Below, one piece after another: positions 1 through 7,418 of a stretch of DNA of 8,762 nucleotides. The first letter of the stretch is position 1; every line of letters starts with the position of its first letter. Source of the DNA: Firmicutes bacterium UBA1422 (GTDB lineage Bacteria; Bacillota; Clostridia; Peptostreptococcales; Anaerovoracaceae); contig DBPK01000007.1 of the NCBI GenBank assembly GCA_002304835.1, positions 108,154 to 116,915 of the forward strand, read 5' to 3'. Both the position numbers and the translations under genes were made by a program. The notes beneath the pieces were generated by a model that was not told the DNA's origin, did not search any database, and saw only the letters and a program-made list of their open reading frames with translations.

Positions 1-3000
1 ACCTTTGGGTTTTTGAAGACAGCCGTTATGAATTTGGCCGATCCGTCAGGCTCGTCTCCTCCGCTGAATCCGCCGGGTATCATTATCATCTGAGCTTCCT
101 TTATATTTTCTGCCAGTTCTTTTATGGAGCTCCTCAGATCATCTTCATCAAGGTTCCTTATTATACATATCCTGGCATCGGCCCCCGCTTTGATGAAGGC
201 TCTGGCGGAATCCACTTCACAGTTGGTGCCCGGGAAGGTGGGTATTATGACCCTCGGTTCGGGCACTTTAAGGAGGGGGCCTCCTTTTCTTTTGCCGGTC
301 ATTTCAGCGGTCACATCACCGGGCATTTTGCCGATCATCTCACCGGGCATCTCACCGGGCATTTTGCCGATCATCTCACCGGACATCTCATAGGAAAGAG
401 TCTCTGTTCCCTCTTCACATTTTTCCTTGAAGTCCGCCGTTCTTACGGGGAAAACATCCTCCAGGGGCGTGCCGCTTCTTCTTACCACTTCATTAATGCT
501 TATCTTGTTTTCACTTCCGTCAATGCTGTATATTATGCTTGTCTGCTCCCTTGTCTCTCCCACTACCTTATAGTGGGTATCCCCAAAGAGCTGTCCGATA
601 TCCTCTTTTTTGCTTATCTCCAGGATCAGTCCGCCGTATCCGCTGCTCAAGAGTTCTCTTCTGCTCATGCTGAAAAGCTTTGCTCCTATCCTGTTTCCCA
701 AAGCCATCTTTGCAACTGCCACAAATATGCCTCCGCGTCCTGCCGGAAATGCAGAAAGTATCTTTCCGCTGTCTGACAGCTCATGCACCTTGTCCAGTGA
801 CTGTTTGAGTACGGCAATATCCGGCATGCCGTCGGACCCCGTTGCAGGGGCCATGTAAACGATTTTGCTTTCGGTCTTTTTGAATTCCGGCGAGATCACC
901 CGGGCCGCGTTTGCCGTGCATACAGCAAAGCTTATAAGGGTGGGCGGCACATTTATATCTTCGAAGGTGCCGGACATGGAATCCTTGCCGCCTATGGCCG
1001 GTATCTCCAGTTCCTTCTGGACCTTCAAGGCTCCCAGCAAAGAGGCCAGAGGTTTTCCCCAGGATTCATCGCTTGTAAGTTTCTCGAAATATTCCTGGAA
1101 TGAAAGACGTATCTTTCTGAAATCTCCTCCCATGGAAACTATTTTTGTAACAGAGTCTATCACCGCATAGATGGCTCCGTGGAAAGGACTCTGTTTTGAG
1201 ATGGCAGGATCATATCCAAAGCTCATAAGGGTGGCGGTTTCAGTGGATCCCATTTTTTCATCCATGGGCAGTTTGGCCGCCATGCCCGGTGCCGGCGAAA
1301 GCTGATATTTTCCTCCCAGAGGCATCAGCACCGAAGATGCTCCTATGGTGCTGTCAAAACGCTCAATCAGACCTTTTTTCAGGCAGCAGTTAAGATCGGA
1401 AAGATAATCTTCCGGTTTTTCCAAAAGGTCCTTTTGCAAAAGCGAACCAATGGATGTTTCCCCCCGCTCCGTATCGGACACCGGTGCTTTTACCTTGACT
1501 GTGGCCGTCTGCTTTGCGCCGTTGGTATCAAGGAACGCTCTTAAAATGTCCAGGATCTTTTTGCCTCTCCAGAACATCCTGACTCTGCCCGTATCCGTGA
1601 CTTCCGCCACTTTTGTCGCTTCGAGATTTTCTTCTTTCGCATAAGCCAGGAACTTCTGCCTGTCTTCTGATGAAACCACCACAGCCATCCGCTCCTGGGA
1701 TTCTGATATGGCCAGTTCTGTGCCATCCAGTCCTTCATATTTTTTTGGGACCAGATCAAGATCGATATCGAGACTTTCCGCCAGTTCACCTATTGCCACC
1801 GAAACGCCTCCCGCACCGAAATCATTACAGCGTTTTATAAGAACAGCGGCTTCTTTCCTTCTGAAAAGCCTCTGTATGTTCCTCTCAATGGGCGGGTTGC
1901 CTTTTTGCACTTCGGCCCCGCATGTTTTTATGGATTCTTCTGTGTGTTCCTTTGAAGATCCTGTAGCCCCTCCGCATCCGTCACGGCCTGTTCTTCCCCC
2001 CACCAGAATTACCACATCACCGGGCCGGGGGACTTCTCTTTTTACGTGATCCGCCGGAGCGGCTCCTATGACAGCCCCCACTTCCATTCTCTTTGCCACA
2101 TAATCCTCGTCATATATTTCATCCACATGACCTGTGGCAAGACCTATCTGATTGCCGTATGAGGAATACCCCTCCGCCGCCTGGCGGGTTATCTTCCTCT
2201 GGGGAAGCTTGCCTTTTATGGTTTCACTGACCGGAGTCCCCGGATCTGCTGCTCCCGTAACGCGCATGGCCTGGTAGACATATACCCTGCCGCTTAATGG
2301 ATCTCTTATGGCTCCTCCAAGACATGTGGCCGCACCGCCGAAGGGCTCGATTTCCGTGGGATGGTTGTGGGTCTCGTTTTTGAACATCACCAGCCAGTCT
2401 TCTTCTTTTCCGTCCACCGTGGCCTTGACCTTTATGGAACAGGCATTTACTTCTTCGGACTCATCTATATCATCTGCCTTTCCCTGCTTCCTGAGATATT
2501 TTGCTCCTATGCATGCCATGTCCATAAGACAAACATCCTTTTTCCGATCGCCGTATACGGAGTTGCGCATTTCCATATACTCCTGGAAAGCATTTTTTAC
2601 CAGCTCCCCGTAGGGGCTTTCTTCAAAATATATGTTTGAAAGACCGGTGTTGAAAGTGGTATGCCTGCAATGATCGGACCAGTAGGTATCTATGACCAGA
2701 AGCTCCGTCACGGAGGGATCTCTTTTTTCTTCTTTGGAAAAATATTCATGTATATGCAGGATATCCGCCTTGCTCATGGCAAATCCCATTTGTTTTCGAT
2801 ACTCTTCAAGCCGGGTCTCATCCATTTTGACAAATCCCTTTACCTTGGACACATCATCGGGCAAAGTGGTTTCCATCTCAAGGGAAAGGGGCTTTTTGTC
2901 ATCCGCCAACCTGGAATCCACCGGGTTTATGCAGTATGAAATGACCTTGTCTAACTCCTCTTCTGTTATATCTCCGTAAAGGGCATAGACCCTGGCGAAC

Positions 3001-3341
3001 TTGACAATGGGCTCTGCTTCAGGCTTTATTATCCTTATGCACTGGGCAGCGGAATCCGCCCTCTGGTCATACTGGCCGGGAAGATACTCGGATGCGAAAA
3101 CCTTGGCATCATCTCCTGCAGGCAGTTTCTCATGCCAGTGGTCATCCAGCGCAGGCTCGGCAAAAACCGAAGATACGACCATTTCATATGTATTTTTGTC
3201 TATTCCCTGGATGTCATACCTGTTAATGAGCCGCAGAGAGGAAAGCCCGTCCATATGGAGATCCTGCTTCAGATCTTCCATGAGGGTCTTTGCTTCTGCG
3301 TCGAATCCGGATTTTTTCTCCACGTAGATCCTTCTTACCAT
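1..3341 (-). CDS. purL: Phosphoribosylformylglycinamidine synthase, single-chain form (3' end cut off by the window)
   Basis: Catalyses the fourth step of de novo purine synthesis in the cytoplasm: ATP- and glutamine-dependent conversion of FGAR to FGAM. The frame is open from an ATG at 3341 to the left edge, giving 1113 complete codons. I read the motif SDHCRH at residues 222-227, ETHNHP at 323-328 followed by a GGA-rich nucleotide loop, an NDFGAGGVS segment near residue 507, and AIGGKDSMSG near 780. A class I glutaminase domain begins near residue 1028 (VIIPTFPGTNCEVDSARAF) and continues through GGFSGGDEPDGSAKF. The family is about 1250-1300 residues long, so roughly 140 are missing, including the catalytic Cys and its His/Glu partners. 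An AAAGGAAG ribosome binding site (3346-3353) supports the start. The gene lies 170 nt downstream of htpG, with a terminator between. An in-frame repeat sits in the linker before the glutaminase domain. I see no purine riboswitch in the short leader. Confidence 0.97.
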   Translation of the reverse strand, partial: MVRRIYVEKKSGFDAEAKTLMEDLKQDLHMDGLSSLRLINRYDIQGIDKNTYEMVVSSVFAEPALDDHWHEKLPAGDDAKVFASEYLPGQYDQRADSAAQCIRIIKPEAEPIVKFARVYALYGDITEEELDKVISYCINPVDSRLADDKKPLSLEMETTLPDDVSKVKGFVKMDETRLEEYRKQMGFAMSKADILHIHEYFSKEEKRDPSVTELLVIDTYWSDHCRHTTFNTGLSNIYFEESPYGELVKNAFQEYMEMRNSVYGDRKKDVCLMDMACIGAKYLRKQGKADDIDESEEVNACSIKVKATVDGKEEDWLVMFKNETHNHPTEIEPFGGAATCLGGAIRDPLSGRVYVYQAMRVTGAADPGTPVSETIKGKLPQRKITRQAAEGYSSYGNQIGLATGHVDEIYDEDYVAKRMEVGAVIGAAPADHVKREVPRPGDVVILVGGRTGRDGCGGATGSSKEHTEESIKTCGAEVQKGNPPIERNIQRLFRRKEAAVLIKRCNDFGAGGVSVAIGELAESLDIDLDLVPKKYEGLDGTELAISESQERMAVVVSSEDRQKFLAYAKEENLEATKVAEVTDTGRVRMFWRGKKILDILRAFLDTNGAKQTATVKVKAPVSDTERGETSIGSLLQKDLLEKPEDYLSDLNCCLKKGLIERFDSTIGASSVLMPLGGKYQLSPAPGMAAKLPMDEKMGSTETATLMSFGYDPAISKQSPFHGAIYAVIDSVTKIVSMGGDFRKIRLSFQEYFEKLTSDESWGKPLASLLGALKVQKELEIPAIGGKDSMSGTFEDINVPPTLISFAVCTANAARVISPEFKKTESKIVYMAPATGSDGMPDIAVLKQSLDKVHELSDSGKILSAFPAGRGGIFVAVAKMALGNRIGAKLFSMSRRELLSSGYGGLILEISKKEDIGQLFGDTHYKVVGETREQTSIIYSIDGSENKISINEVVRRSGTPLEDVFPVRTADFKEKCEEGTETLSYEMSGEMIGKMPGEMPGEMIGKMPGDVTAEMTGKRKGGPLLKVPEPRVIIPTFPGTNCEVDSARAFIKAGADARICIIRNLDEDDLRSSIKELAENIKEAQMIMIPGGFSGGDEPDGSAKFITAVFKNPK
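316..390 (-). repeat. In-frame 36-nt tandem repeat in the purL interdomain linker
   Basis: The + strand block that starts TCACCGGGCATTTTGCCGAT occurs at 316 and again at 352, exactly 36 nt apart. A shorter copy of TCACCGGGCAT lies between them. In the PurL frame it encodes two copies of GEMIGKMP separated by GEMP, with related GEMS and AEMTGK flanks, at about residues 984-1009. The segment lies between the synthetase domain and the glutaminase domain. It keeps the reading frame (36 nt = 12 codons) and so looks like a flexible, expandable linker, not a functional domain. Confidence 0.8.
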
Positions 3342-3410
3342 TTATCTTCCTTTCTGCATAAATGTTCGGCTTTTAGCGGGTTTTCTCCAGTATTTGCTCC
3401 ATATTAACAT

Positions 3411-3435
3411 AAAAACAGCCCGTTTTGGGCTGTTT
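3411..3435 (-). terminator. Rho-independent terminator after htpG
   Basis: A perfect 9-bp inverted repeat, AAACAGCCC / GGGCTGTTT, with a 5-nt loop occupies 3413-3435. On the minus strand the second arm runs into five T residues (3415-3411). It lies 76 nt past the htpG stop codon and 70 nt before the purL start, so it most likely ends the htpG transcript. If purL is transcribed from the TATAAT at 3451-3456, the same hairpin would sit in the purL leader. Confidence 0.8.
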
Positions 3436-3450
3436 ATGAAAGTTTTTTAA

Positions 3451-3477
3451 ATTATAGTTCGTATATATTCGAACATT
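3451..3477 (-). promoter_or_regulatory. Possible purL promoter element with a PurBox-like palindrome
   Basis: On the minus strand a perfect TATAAT (3456-3451) directly follows an inverted repeat, GTTCG-N8-CGAAC (3457-3474). Each arm extended outwards resembles the B. subtilis PurR PurBox, AWWWCCGAACWWT. The + strand copy at 3465-3477 and the minus strand copy at 3466-3454 each match 12 of 13 positions. Against this, the two boxes overlap and are not spaced as in B. subtilis, no good -35 hexamer sits 16-18 nt upstream of the TATAAT, and the htpG terminator hairpin follows almost at once. I regard it as a candidate only. Confidence 0.3.
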
Positions 3478-3510
3478 CTTCCGGTCTTTACCGCTCTTTG
3501 TCTGTATTTG

Positions 3511-5427
3511 CTACTTCATAAGCTCGCATACGGAATTTGCAAAGGCAAATGGATCCTCGATACTCATTCCCTCCATCAGAAGCGCCTGATCATAAAGAAG
3601 TTTTGTATATTCCCTGACTTTTTCTTTGCCTTTTTCATCCCCCGCCTCAAATGCCTTGGAAAGGGCCTTCATTATTTTGTGATCTGAGTTTATTTCCAAT
3701 ACCCTTTCGGCTTTCATTCCGTTACCGTCTGCCATGGGCATCTGATTGAGTACCTTTTCCATTTCCAGGGAAAGTCCTCCCTTGGCAGTTATGCATACCG
3801 GATGGCTTTTGAGTCTCTGAGAAAGCTTCACTTCGGAGACCTTTCCTTCCAGGCTTTCCTTCATGAACCCAAGAAGTTCTTTGTTTTCCTTTTCTTTTTC
3901 TTCCGCCGCCTTCTTCTCTTCTTCAGTCTGTTCCAGCTCAAAATCCTCTGCGCTGACTGATTTGAATTCCTTGCCCTCGTAGCTCTGCATTATCTGTATG
4001 ACAAATTCGTCAACATCCTCCGTCAGATAAAAGATCTCATATCCCTTGTCCTTCAGAAGTTCTGTCTGGGGCATCCTGTCTATCTTGTCAGCACTTTCTC
4101 CGGAAGCATAGTATATATATTTCTGTTCTTCGGGCATCCTTGCCACATACTCGGCGAAGGTCACCGGTTTCTTTTCTGTGGAAGACCAGAACATGACCAG
4201 ATCCTGTAATGCTTCTTTGTTCATGCCGAAGTTCTCATATATGCCGTATTTCAGCTGCAGGCCGAAGGCTTTGAAAAACTTTTCGTAATTTTCTCTGTCG
4301 TATTTCTGCATGGCAATAAGCTCGTTTTTTATCTTTTTTTCAAGTCTCCCTCCGATGGCTTTTAGCTGTCTGTCATGCTGCAGCATCTCTCTTGAGATAT
4401 TCAGAGAAAGATCCTGGGAGTCAACCACACCTTTAATGAAGTTGAAATAATCCGGCAGCAGGTCGGCGCATTTGTCCATTATCATTACTCCGGAAGAATA
4501 AAGTTGCAGCCCCTTTTCGTAATCCTTTGTATAATAGTTATAGGGTGCATGAGCCGGCAAAAAGAGCAGCGCACTGTAGCTTGTCACCCCTTCCACACTG
4601 GAATGGATCACTTTCAGAGGGTCCACATAATCGTGGAACTTCTGCTTGTAAAAATCGTTATAATCTTCTTTCTTGAGTTTGCTTTTCTGCTGTTTCCATA
4701 TGGGCACCATGCTGTTTAGTATCTTTATCTCTCCGCCTTCCTTCATTTTGACAGGATAGCGGATATAATCGGAATATCTGCCCACCAGCTGCTTGATCTT
4801 GTATGCTTCAAGATAGCTGTCATAGTCTTCCGCATCCGAAGTTTCATTGCCGGACCCTTTTGTCTTTTCATTCTTTTTGATATGGAGCGTTATCTCCGTA
4901 CCCACATCTTTTTTGTCGTACTCTTCAATGGTGTAGCCCGCTGTACCCTCAGATTCCCATTTATATGCTTTGTCACTACCGTAGGCTCTGCTTATTACAG
5001 TGACCTGATCGCTGACCATAAATGCGGAATAAAAACCCACTCCGAACTGTCCGATAATATCGATATCCGACTGATCTTTCGGTTTTTTATCTTCCTCTTC
5101 GTCCTTTGCGTCTTCTCTGAAATCAAGAGAACCGCTTCTGGCGATGACCCCCAGATTGGATTCCATTTCTTCTTTGGTCATGCCTATCCCGTTATCAGAA
5201 ACCTTTAAGATCCTGTCGGTTTTGTTTGTCTTGATTTCGATCTCGAAATTATCCCTGTTGATGCCACTGCTTCCTTCTTCGGTCAGCATTTTGTAGTAAA
5301 GTTTGTCGATAGCATCGCTTCCGTTGGATATCAACTCCCTCAAAAATATTTCCTTATGTGTATAAATGGAGTTGATCATAAGGTCCAAAAGTCTTTTGGA
5401 TTCAGCTTTGAATTGTTTTTTTGCCAT
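3511..5427 (-). CDS. htpG: Molecular chaperone HtpG (bacterial Hsp90)
   Basis: ATP-driven cytosolic chaperone that remodels client proteins as a homodimer. The protein is 638 residues, normal for the family. The N-terminal GHKL ATPase domain (about 1-215) shows ELISNGSDA (31-39, with Glu31 and Asn35 in the catalytic and Mg positions), DNGIGM (78-83), the lid motif GQFGVGF (126-132) and GTEITL (176-181). The middle domain carries NISREMLQ with Arg346, the ATP gamma-phosphate contact. The C-terminal dimerisation region ends at 638. Two oddities: Gly36 replaces the usual Ala/Ser of the SNASDA motif, and a highly charged stretch (about 104-121) lies just before the lid glycines. AGGAGTG (5435-5441) lies 7 nt upstream of the ATG. 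The gene is monocistronic by appearance, with its own promoter, a CIRCE operator and a terminator, so HrcA heat-shock control is expected. Confidence 0.98.
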   Translation of the reverse strand: MAKKQFKAESKRLLDLMINSIYTHKEIFLRELISNGSDAIDKLYYKMLTEEGSSGINRDNFEIEIKTNKTDRILKVSDNGIGMTKEEMESNLGVIARSGSLDFREDAKDEEEDKKPKDQSDIDIIGQFGVGFYSAFMVSDQVTVISRAYGSDKAYKWESEGTAGYTIEEYDKKDVGTEITLHIKKNEKTKGSGNETSDAEDYDSYLEAYKIKQLVGRYSDYIRYPVKMKEGGEIKILNSMVPIWKQQKSKLKKEDYNDFYKQKFHDYVDPLKVIHSSVEGVTSYSALLFLPAHAPYNYYTKDYEKGLQLYSSGVMIMDKCADLLPDYFNFIKGVVDSQDLSLNISREMLQHDRQLKAIGGRLEKKIKNELIAMQKYDRENYEKFFKAFGLQLKYGIYENFGMNKEALQDLVMFWSSTEKKPVTFAEYVARMPEEQKYIYYASGESADKIDRMPQTELLKDKGYEIFYLTEDVDEFVIQIMQSYEGKEFKSVSAEDFELEQTEEEKKAAEEKEKENKELLGFMKESLEGKVSEVKLSQRLKSHPVCITAKGGLSLEMEKVLNQMPMADGNGMKAERVLEINSDHKIMKALSKAFEAGDEKGKEKVREYTKLLYDQALLMEGMSIEDPFAFANSVCELMK

Positions 5428-5477
5428 TTGTTATCACTCCTGTTTTTAATTTGTCTGTTATGACTTGCTTCTCTTGG

Positions 5478-5504
5478 TTAGCACTCTCTTGTTTTGAGTG
5501 CTAA
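5478..5504 (-). promoter_or_regulatory. CIRCE operator (HrcA binding site) of htpG
   Basis: TTAGCACTC, a 9-nt spacer, then GAGTGCTAA: both arms match the canonical CIRCE consensus exactly, with the canonical spacer length. It begins 4 nt downstream of the -10 box, so it covers the predicted transcription start of htpG. HrcA bound there would block initiation until heat shock inactivates it. CIRCE normally marks groE and dnaK operons. Confidence 0.97.
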
Positions 5505-5508
5505 AAAC

Positions 5509-5537
5509 AATATACACCTGCTTCTCTTTGCAGTCAA
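5509..5537 (-). promoter_or_regulatory. Sigma-A-type promoter of htpG
   Basis: On the minus strand, TTGACT (5537-5532) is followed after exactly 17 nt by TATATT (5514-5509). Each box is one mismatch from consensus at optimal spacing. Transcription would start near 5502, inside the CIRCE element, giving an untranslated leader of about 75 nt that ends in a good ribosome binding site. Confidence 0.9.
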
Positions 5538-5591
5538 GGGGGTTTTTGCTCATATGGGATCAAAAATGCAAAATCGTTTTAACGGACAACT

Positions 5592-5626
5592 CAAAACTTC
5601 GCACCTTTTGCGGATGCGAAGTTTTG
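5592..5626. terminator. Perfect 12-bp hairpin between csm6 and htpG, probable terminator
   Basis: CAAAACTTCGCA (5592-5603) and TGCGAAGTTTTG (5615-5626) form a perfect 12-bp stem with an 11-nt loop. It lies about 80 nt past the csm6 stop and upstream of the htpG promoter, which is where the cas operon transcript should end. The U-rich part is inside the stem (AGTTTTG) with no clean tail on the minus strand. On the + strand GGTTTT follows. It may act in both directions, but no + strand gene needs it. Confidence 0.6.
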
Positions 5627-5706
5627 GTTTTAATACAGTATGATTATCAGACCTTCCCCAAGACCGGTCCCTTATTCGTTTTCTATTTTCCTTATATGTT
5701 TTGATC

Positions 5707-7071
5707 TTAAGGCAGTTCTTGGGTGGCGGAAATATTGATGTTTTCCAGTATCATTTCATTTACATCATCATATACATCAAGTATTTTCTCCTGATAGGTG
5801 TTTTTGTGTATAAATGTTATGATTTTCTTGATGTTCCTTATTATATCTGCGGTTCCTGTATTTGTTGCTTTTTTCAGTTCCTCTTCTGTGATCGCGATCA
5901 GTGAATGTGCAACTTTATTTCTATATTCATTTACATCATCAAATCTGTTGAACATCTCAAAGTAATCGATATGATTCAGTTTTTTCAAGTTCCCCGCATA
6001 TTTTTTATTATTGGCAAAGAAATTGATTATCTCTTTCATTACGTTAACACTTATGTCACTATCTCTGAATCCATCTCTATATTTTTTGTTTAACCTTTCG
6101 CCTAATTCTTTATAATTGTTTTCTATCTTTTTTGTGTCAAATATATATCTGTCTTTCTTTTTTGATGCGATTGAATCTTTTTTTATATTAAATACATTTT
6201 CTAAAAAGCTTATTTGCAGCCTTATAACCAATGGATTCAGTCTAATCAATAATTCTGTCACCTTGCCCATTTTCTGAAGTTGCATAAGAATAAGCATATA
6301 CTCGGTTACTCTTTTGCATTCGCTATCTTTTATAGGATAAAAATCATAGTCAATTATTTCTTTTTGTATTTCCACAGAGTTCTTGAGATTTTGTCTTTCG
6401 CTTAAATGACTGATCAATTTTATTACCCGTGAATCCTTTGTGAATCCTTGTGCCAGTGCAAATTTTTCACACCCATCATAGTTGTAATCATACAAAAGGG
6501 CTCTGAGCTGCTCCTTTGCCAAACTTCTTTTTAATTCAATGAACTTCGGCTCGACACATCTGTTTTCACTTTCTTCCAAATCATCAAAATTATTGTCCAG
6601 CGCTTCTTGAAAATCGTAATCTTTGCTTGTTGTTGTTTTTGAGGTGTTTGAGGCTTTTGCCGGAGACGAAACCTGTATCGCTTTTATATTAAAACTAATA
6701 TCTTGTGAAAGCAAAGCCAGTGTAATGAGCATTTGTGGAGTTCCCGAGCTAATATTGACCAAAAGTTCCGCATCCGAATGCTTTTCTTTGATATCCTTGA
6801 AGTACCCTTCAAACTCATGGTTAAATGCATCAAAATCCGATACGTCGACTTTATCACTGCCCAAAGGTATCGATTCGATTTCATGTCCTATATTTCCAGT
6901 CACGGTATTTATTGCCAAAAGAATCTCATCTTTTCTTTTTGACATTTCCTTTGACATATAAAAATACACTGTTTCCGGTCTGTAGTGCCTTATTATGTGC
7001 AGCATCGGTCCGTCAAAATCTCCTCTGACCGGATCAGAGGCACCCACACAAGTAAAAAGAATTCTTTTCAT
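5707..7071 (-). CDS. csm6: Csm6, CARF-HEPN ancillary ribonuclease of type III-A CRISPR
   Basis: 454 residues, the usual Csm6 size. The N-terminal CARF domain (about 1-145) opens with ILFTCVGASDPVRG and DGPMLHIIRHYRPE, and carries the ligand-site motif NISSGTPQM (106-114). A Csm6-style linker containing RCVEP (171-175) leads to a helical region and a C-terminal HEPN nuclease domain. The HEPN R-x4-H motif is RNKVAH, with Arg384 and His389. In characterised relatives the CARF domain senses cyclic oligoadenylate made by Cas10 and switches on nonspecific RNA cleavage by the HEPN dimer. Firmicute Csm6 proteins often use cA6, but the ligand here is inferred only. GGAGGAG (7077-7083) lies 5 nt before the ATG. 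The gene is the last of the cas1-cas2-csm6 operon, 25 nt after cas2. No Cas10 lies in the window to make the activator. Confidence 0.93.
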   Translation of the reverse strand: MKRILFTCVGASDPVRGDFDGPMLHIIRHYRPETVYFYMSKEMSKRKDEILLAINTVTGNIGHEIESIPLGSDKVDVSDFDAFNHEFEGYFKDIKEKHSDAELLVNISSGTPQMLITLALLSQDISFNIKAIQVSSPAKASNTSKTTTSKDYDFQEALDNNFDDLEESENRCVEPKFIELKRSLAKEQLRALLYDYNYDGCEKFALAQGFTKDSRVIKLISHLSERQNLKNSVEIQKEIIDYDFYPIKDSECKRVTEYMLILMQLQKMGKVTELLIRLNPLVIRLQISFLENVFNIKKDSIASKKKDRYIFDTKKIENNYKELGERLNKKYRDGFRDSDISVNVMKEIINFFANNKKYAGNLKKLNHIDYFEMFNRFDDVNEYRNKVAHSLIAITEEELKKATNTGTADIIRNIKKIITFIHKNTYQEKILDVYDDVNEMILENINISATQELP

Positions 7072-7096
7072 GATTTCTCCTCCAAAAATAAGTTAC

Positions 7097-7366
7097 TTAA
7101 AGTATAATAATATCTTCTTTTATATCTCTTCTATTTTCTCCCCAGTATTTTCCTTCCCCTTCTAACATATATACCCTTACATTATCACTGCTCTTTATGA
7201 TCCTGGGTATTTTTTTTATCATTTTTTTATATTTACTGCTGTCCAGAAAAGCTTCAAATGCAGATTTTTGAACTCTGTAGCCATAATGTTCAATAAACTT
7301 CACAAATTTTGTTCGTGTTTTGTTATCAGAAATATCATAAATAATCAAAACCATTCTTTTGTTCAT
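7097..7366 (-). CDS. cas2: CRISPR-associated protein Cas2
   Basis: 89 residues, typical for Cas2, a small ferredoxin-fold protein that forms the core of the Cas1-Cas2 spacer-integration complex. The first strand MVLIIYDISD carries the conserved Asp11. It is followed by an Arg/Lys-rich helix and the family motif YGYRVQKSAFE (29-39). It ends with a short hydrophobic tail. The gene lies between cas1 (52-nt gap) and csm6 (25-nt gap) on the same strand. The assigned ATG has no ribosome binding site at normal distance. The nearest strong one, AAGGAG, ends 32 nt upstream, with a small hairpin in between. The start is nevertheless favoured because the protein aligns with the family N-terminus and no ATG, GTG or TTG lies in frame between that site and this ATG. 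Confidence 0.95.
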   Translation of the reverse strand: MNKRMVLIIYDISDNKTRTKFVKFIEHYGYRVQKSAFEAFLDSSKYKKMIKKIPRIIKSSDNVRVYMLEGEGKYWGENRRDIKEDIIIL

Positions 7367-7404
7367 TATTATTCGGTATCCAAACAGTAATACCTTCTCT
7401 CCTT
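7367..7404 (-). promoter_or_regulatory. Distant Shine-Dalgarno plus hairpin upstream of cas2
   Basis: On the minus strand AAGGAG (7404-7399) is followed 4 nt later by a 5-bp inverted repeat, GGTAT / ATACC (arms 7394-7390 and 7379-7375, 10-nt loop). After that come 8 nt and the cas2 ATG. The linear spacing of 32 nt is too long for initiation. With the hairpin folded, the effective spacing drops to about 12 nt. This could be a structured or tuned translation start. The stem is short, so coincidence is possible. Confidence 0.4.
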
Positions 7405-7418
7405 TTTATATTATACAT

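Noticed and set aside
124..3407. Many + strand open frames of 60-115 codons opposite purL
   Set aside because: They lie antisense to a clearly conserved protein, show no recognisable domains, overlap each other in different frames, and lack consistent ribosome binding sites.
3342..3410. Purine riboswitch in the purL leader
   Set aside because: The segment is only about 70 nt and shows no three-way-junction layout or conserved purine-aptamer core.
3457..3474. LexA/SOS box suggested by the CGAAC and GTTCG half-sites
   Set aside because: The Gram-positive SOS box reads CGAAC-N4-GTTCG. Here the arms are in the opposite order with 8 nt between them, and neither neighbour is an SOS gene.
5592..5626. 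Inverted repeat between csm6 and htpG as the end of an insertion sequence or an attachment site
   Set aside because: It is one compact hairpin with no second copy nearby, no target duplication and no transposase or integrase gene. A terminator explains it better.
4504..7028. + strand and alternate-frame open frames within htpG and csm6
   Set aside because: They are shadows of genes with conserved catalytic motifs on the minus strand. Their low-complexity Phe/Ile-rich translations are typical of reverse-complemented A/T-rich coding DNA.
5707..7071. Csm6 read instead as Csx1 or another CARF nuclease such as Can1/Card1
   Set aside because: The GTPQM ligand motif, RCVEP linker, DGPMLHI/RHYRPE N-terminus and C-terminal R-x4-H HEPN motif all fit Csm6. 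No PD-(D/E)XK nuclease motif is seen.
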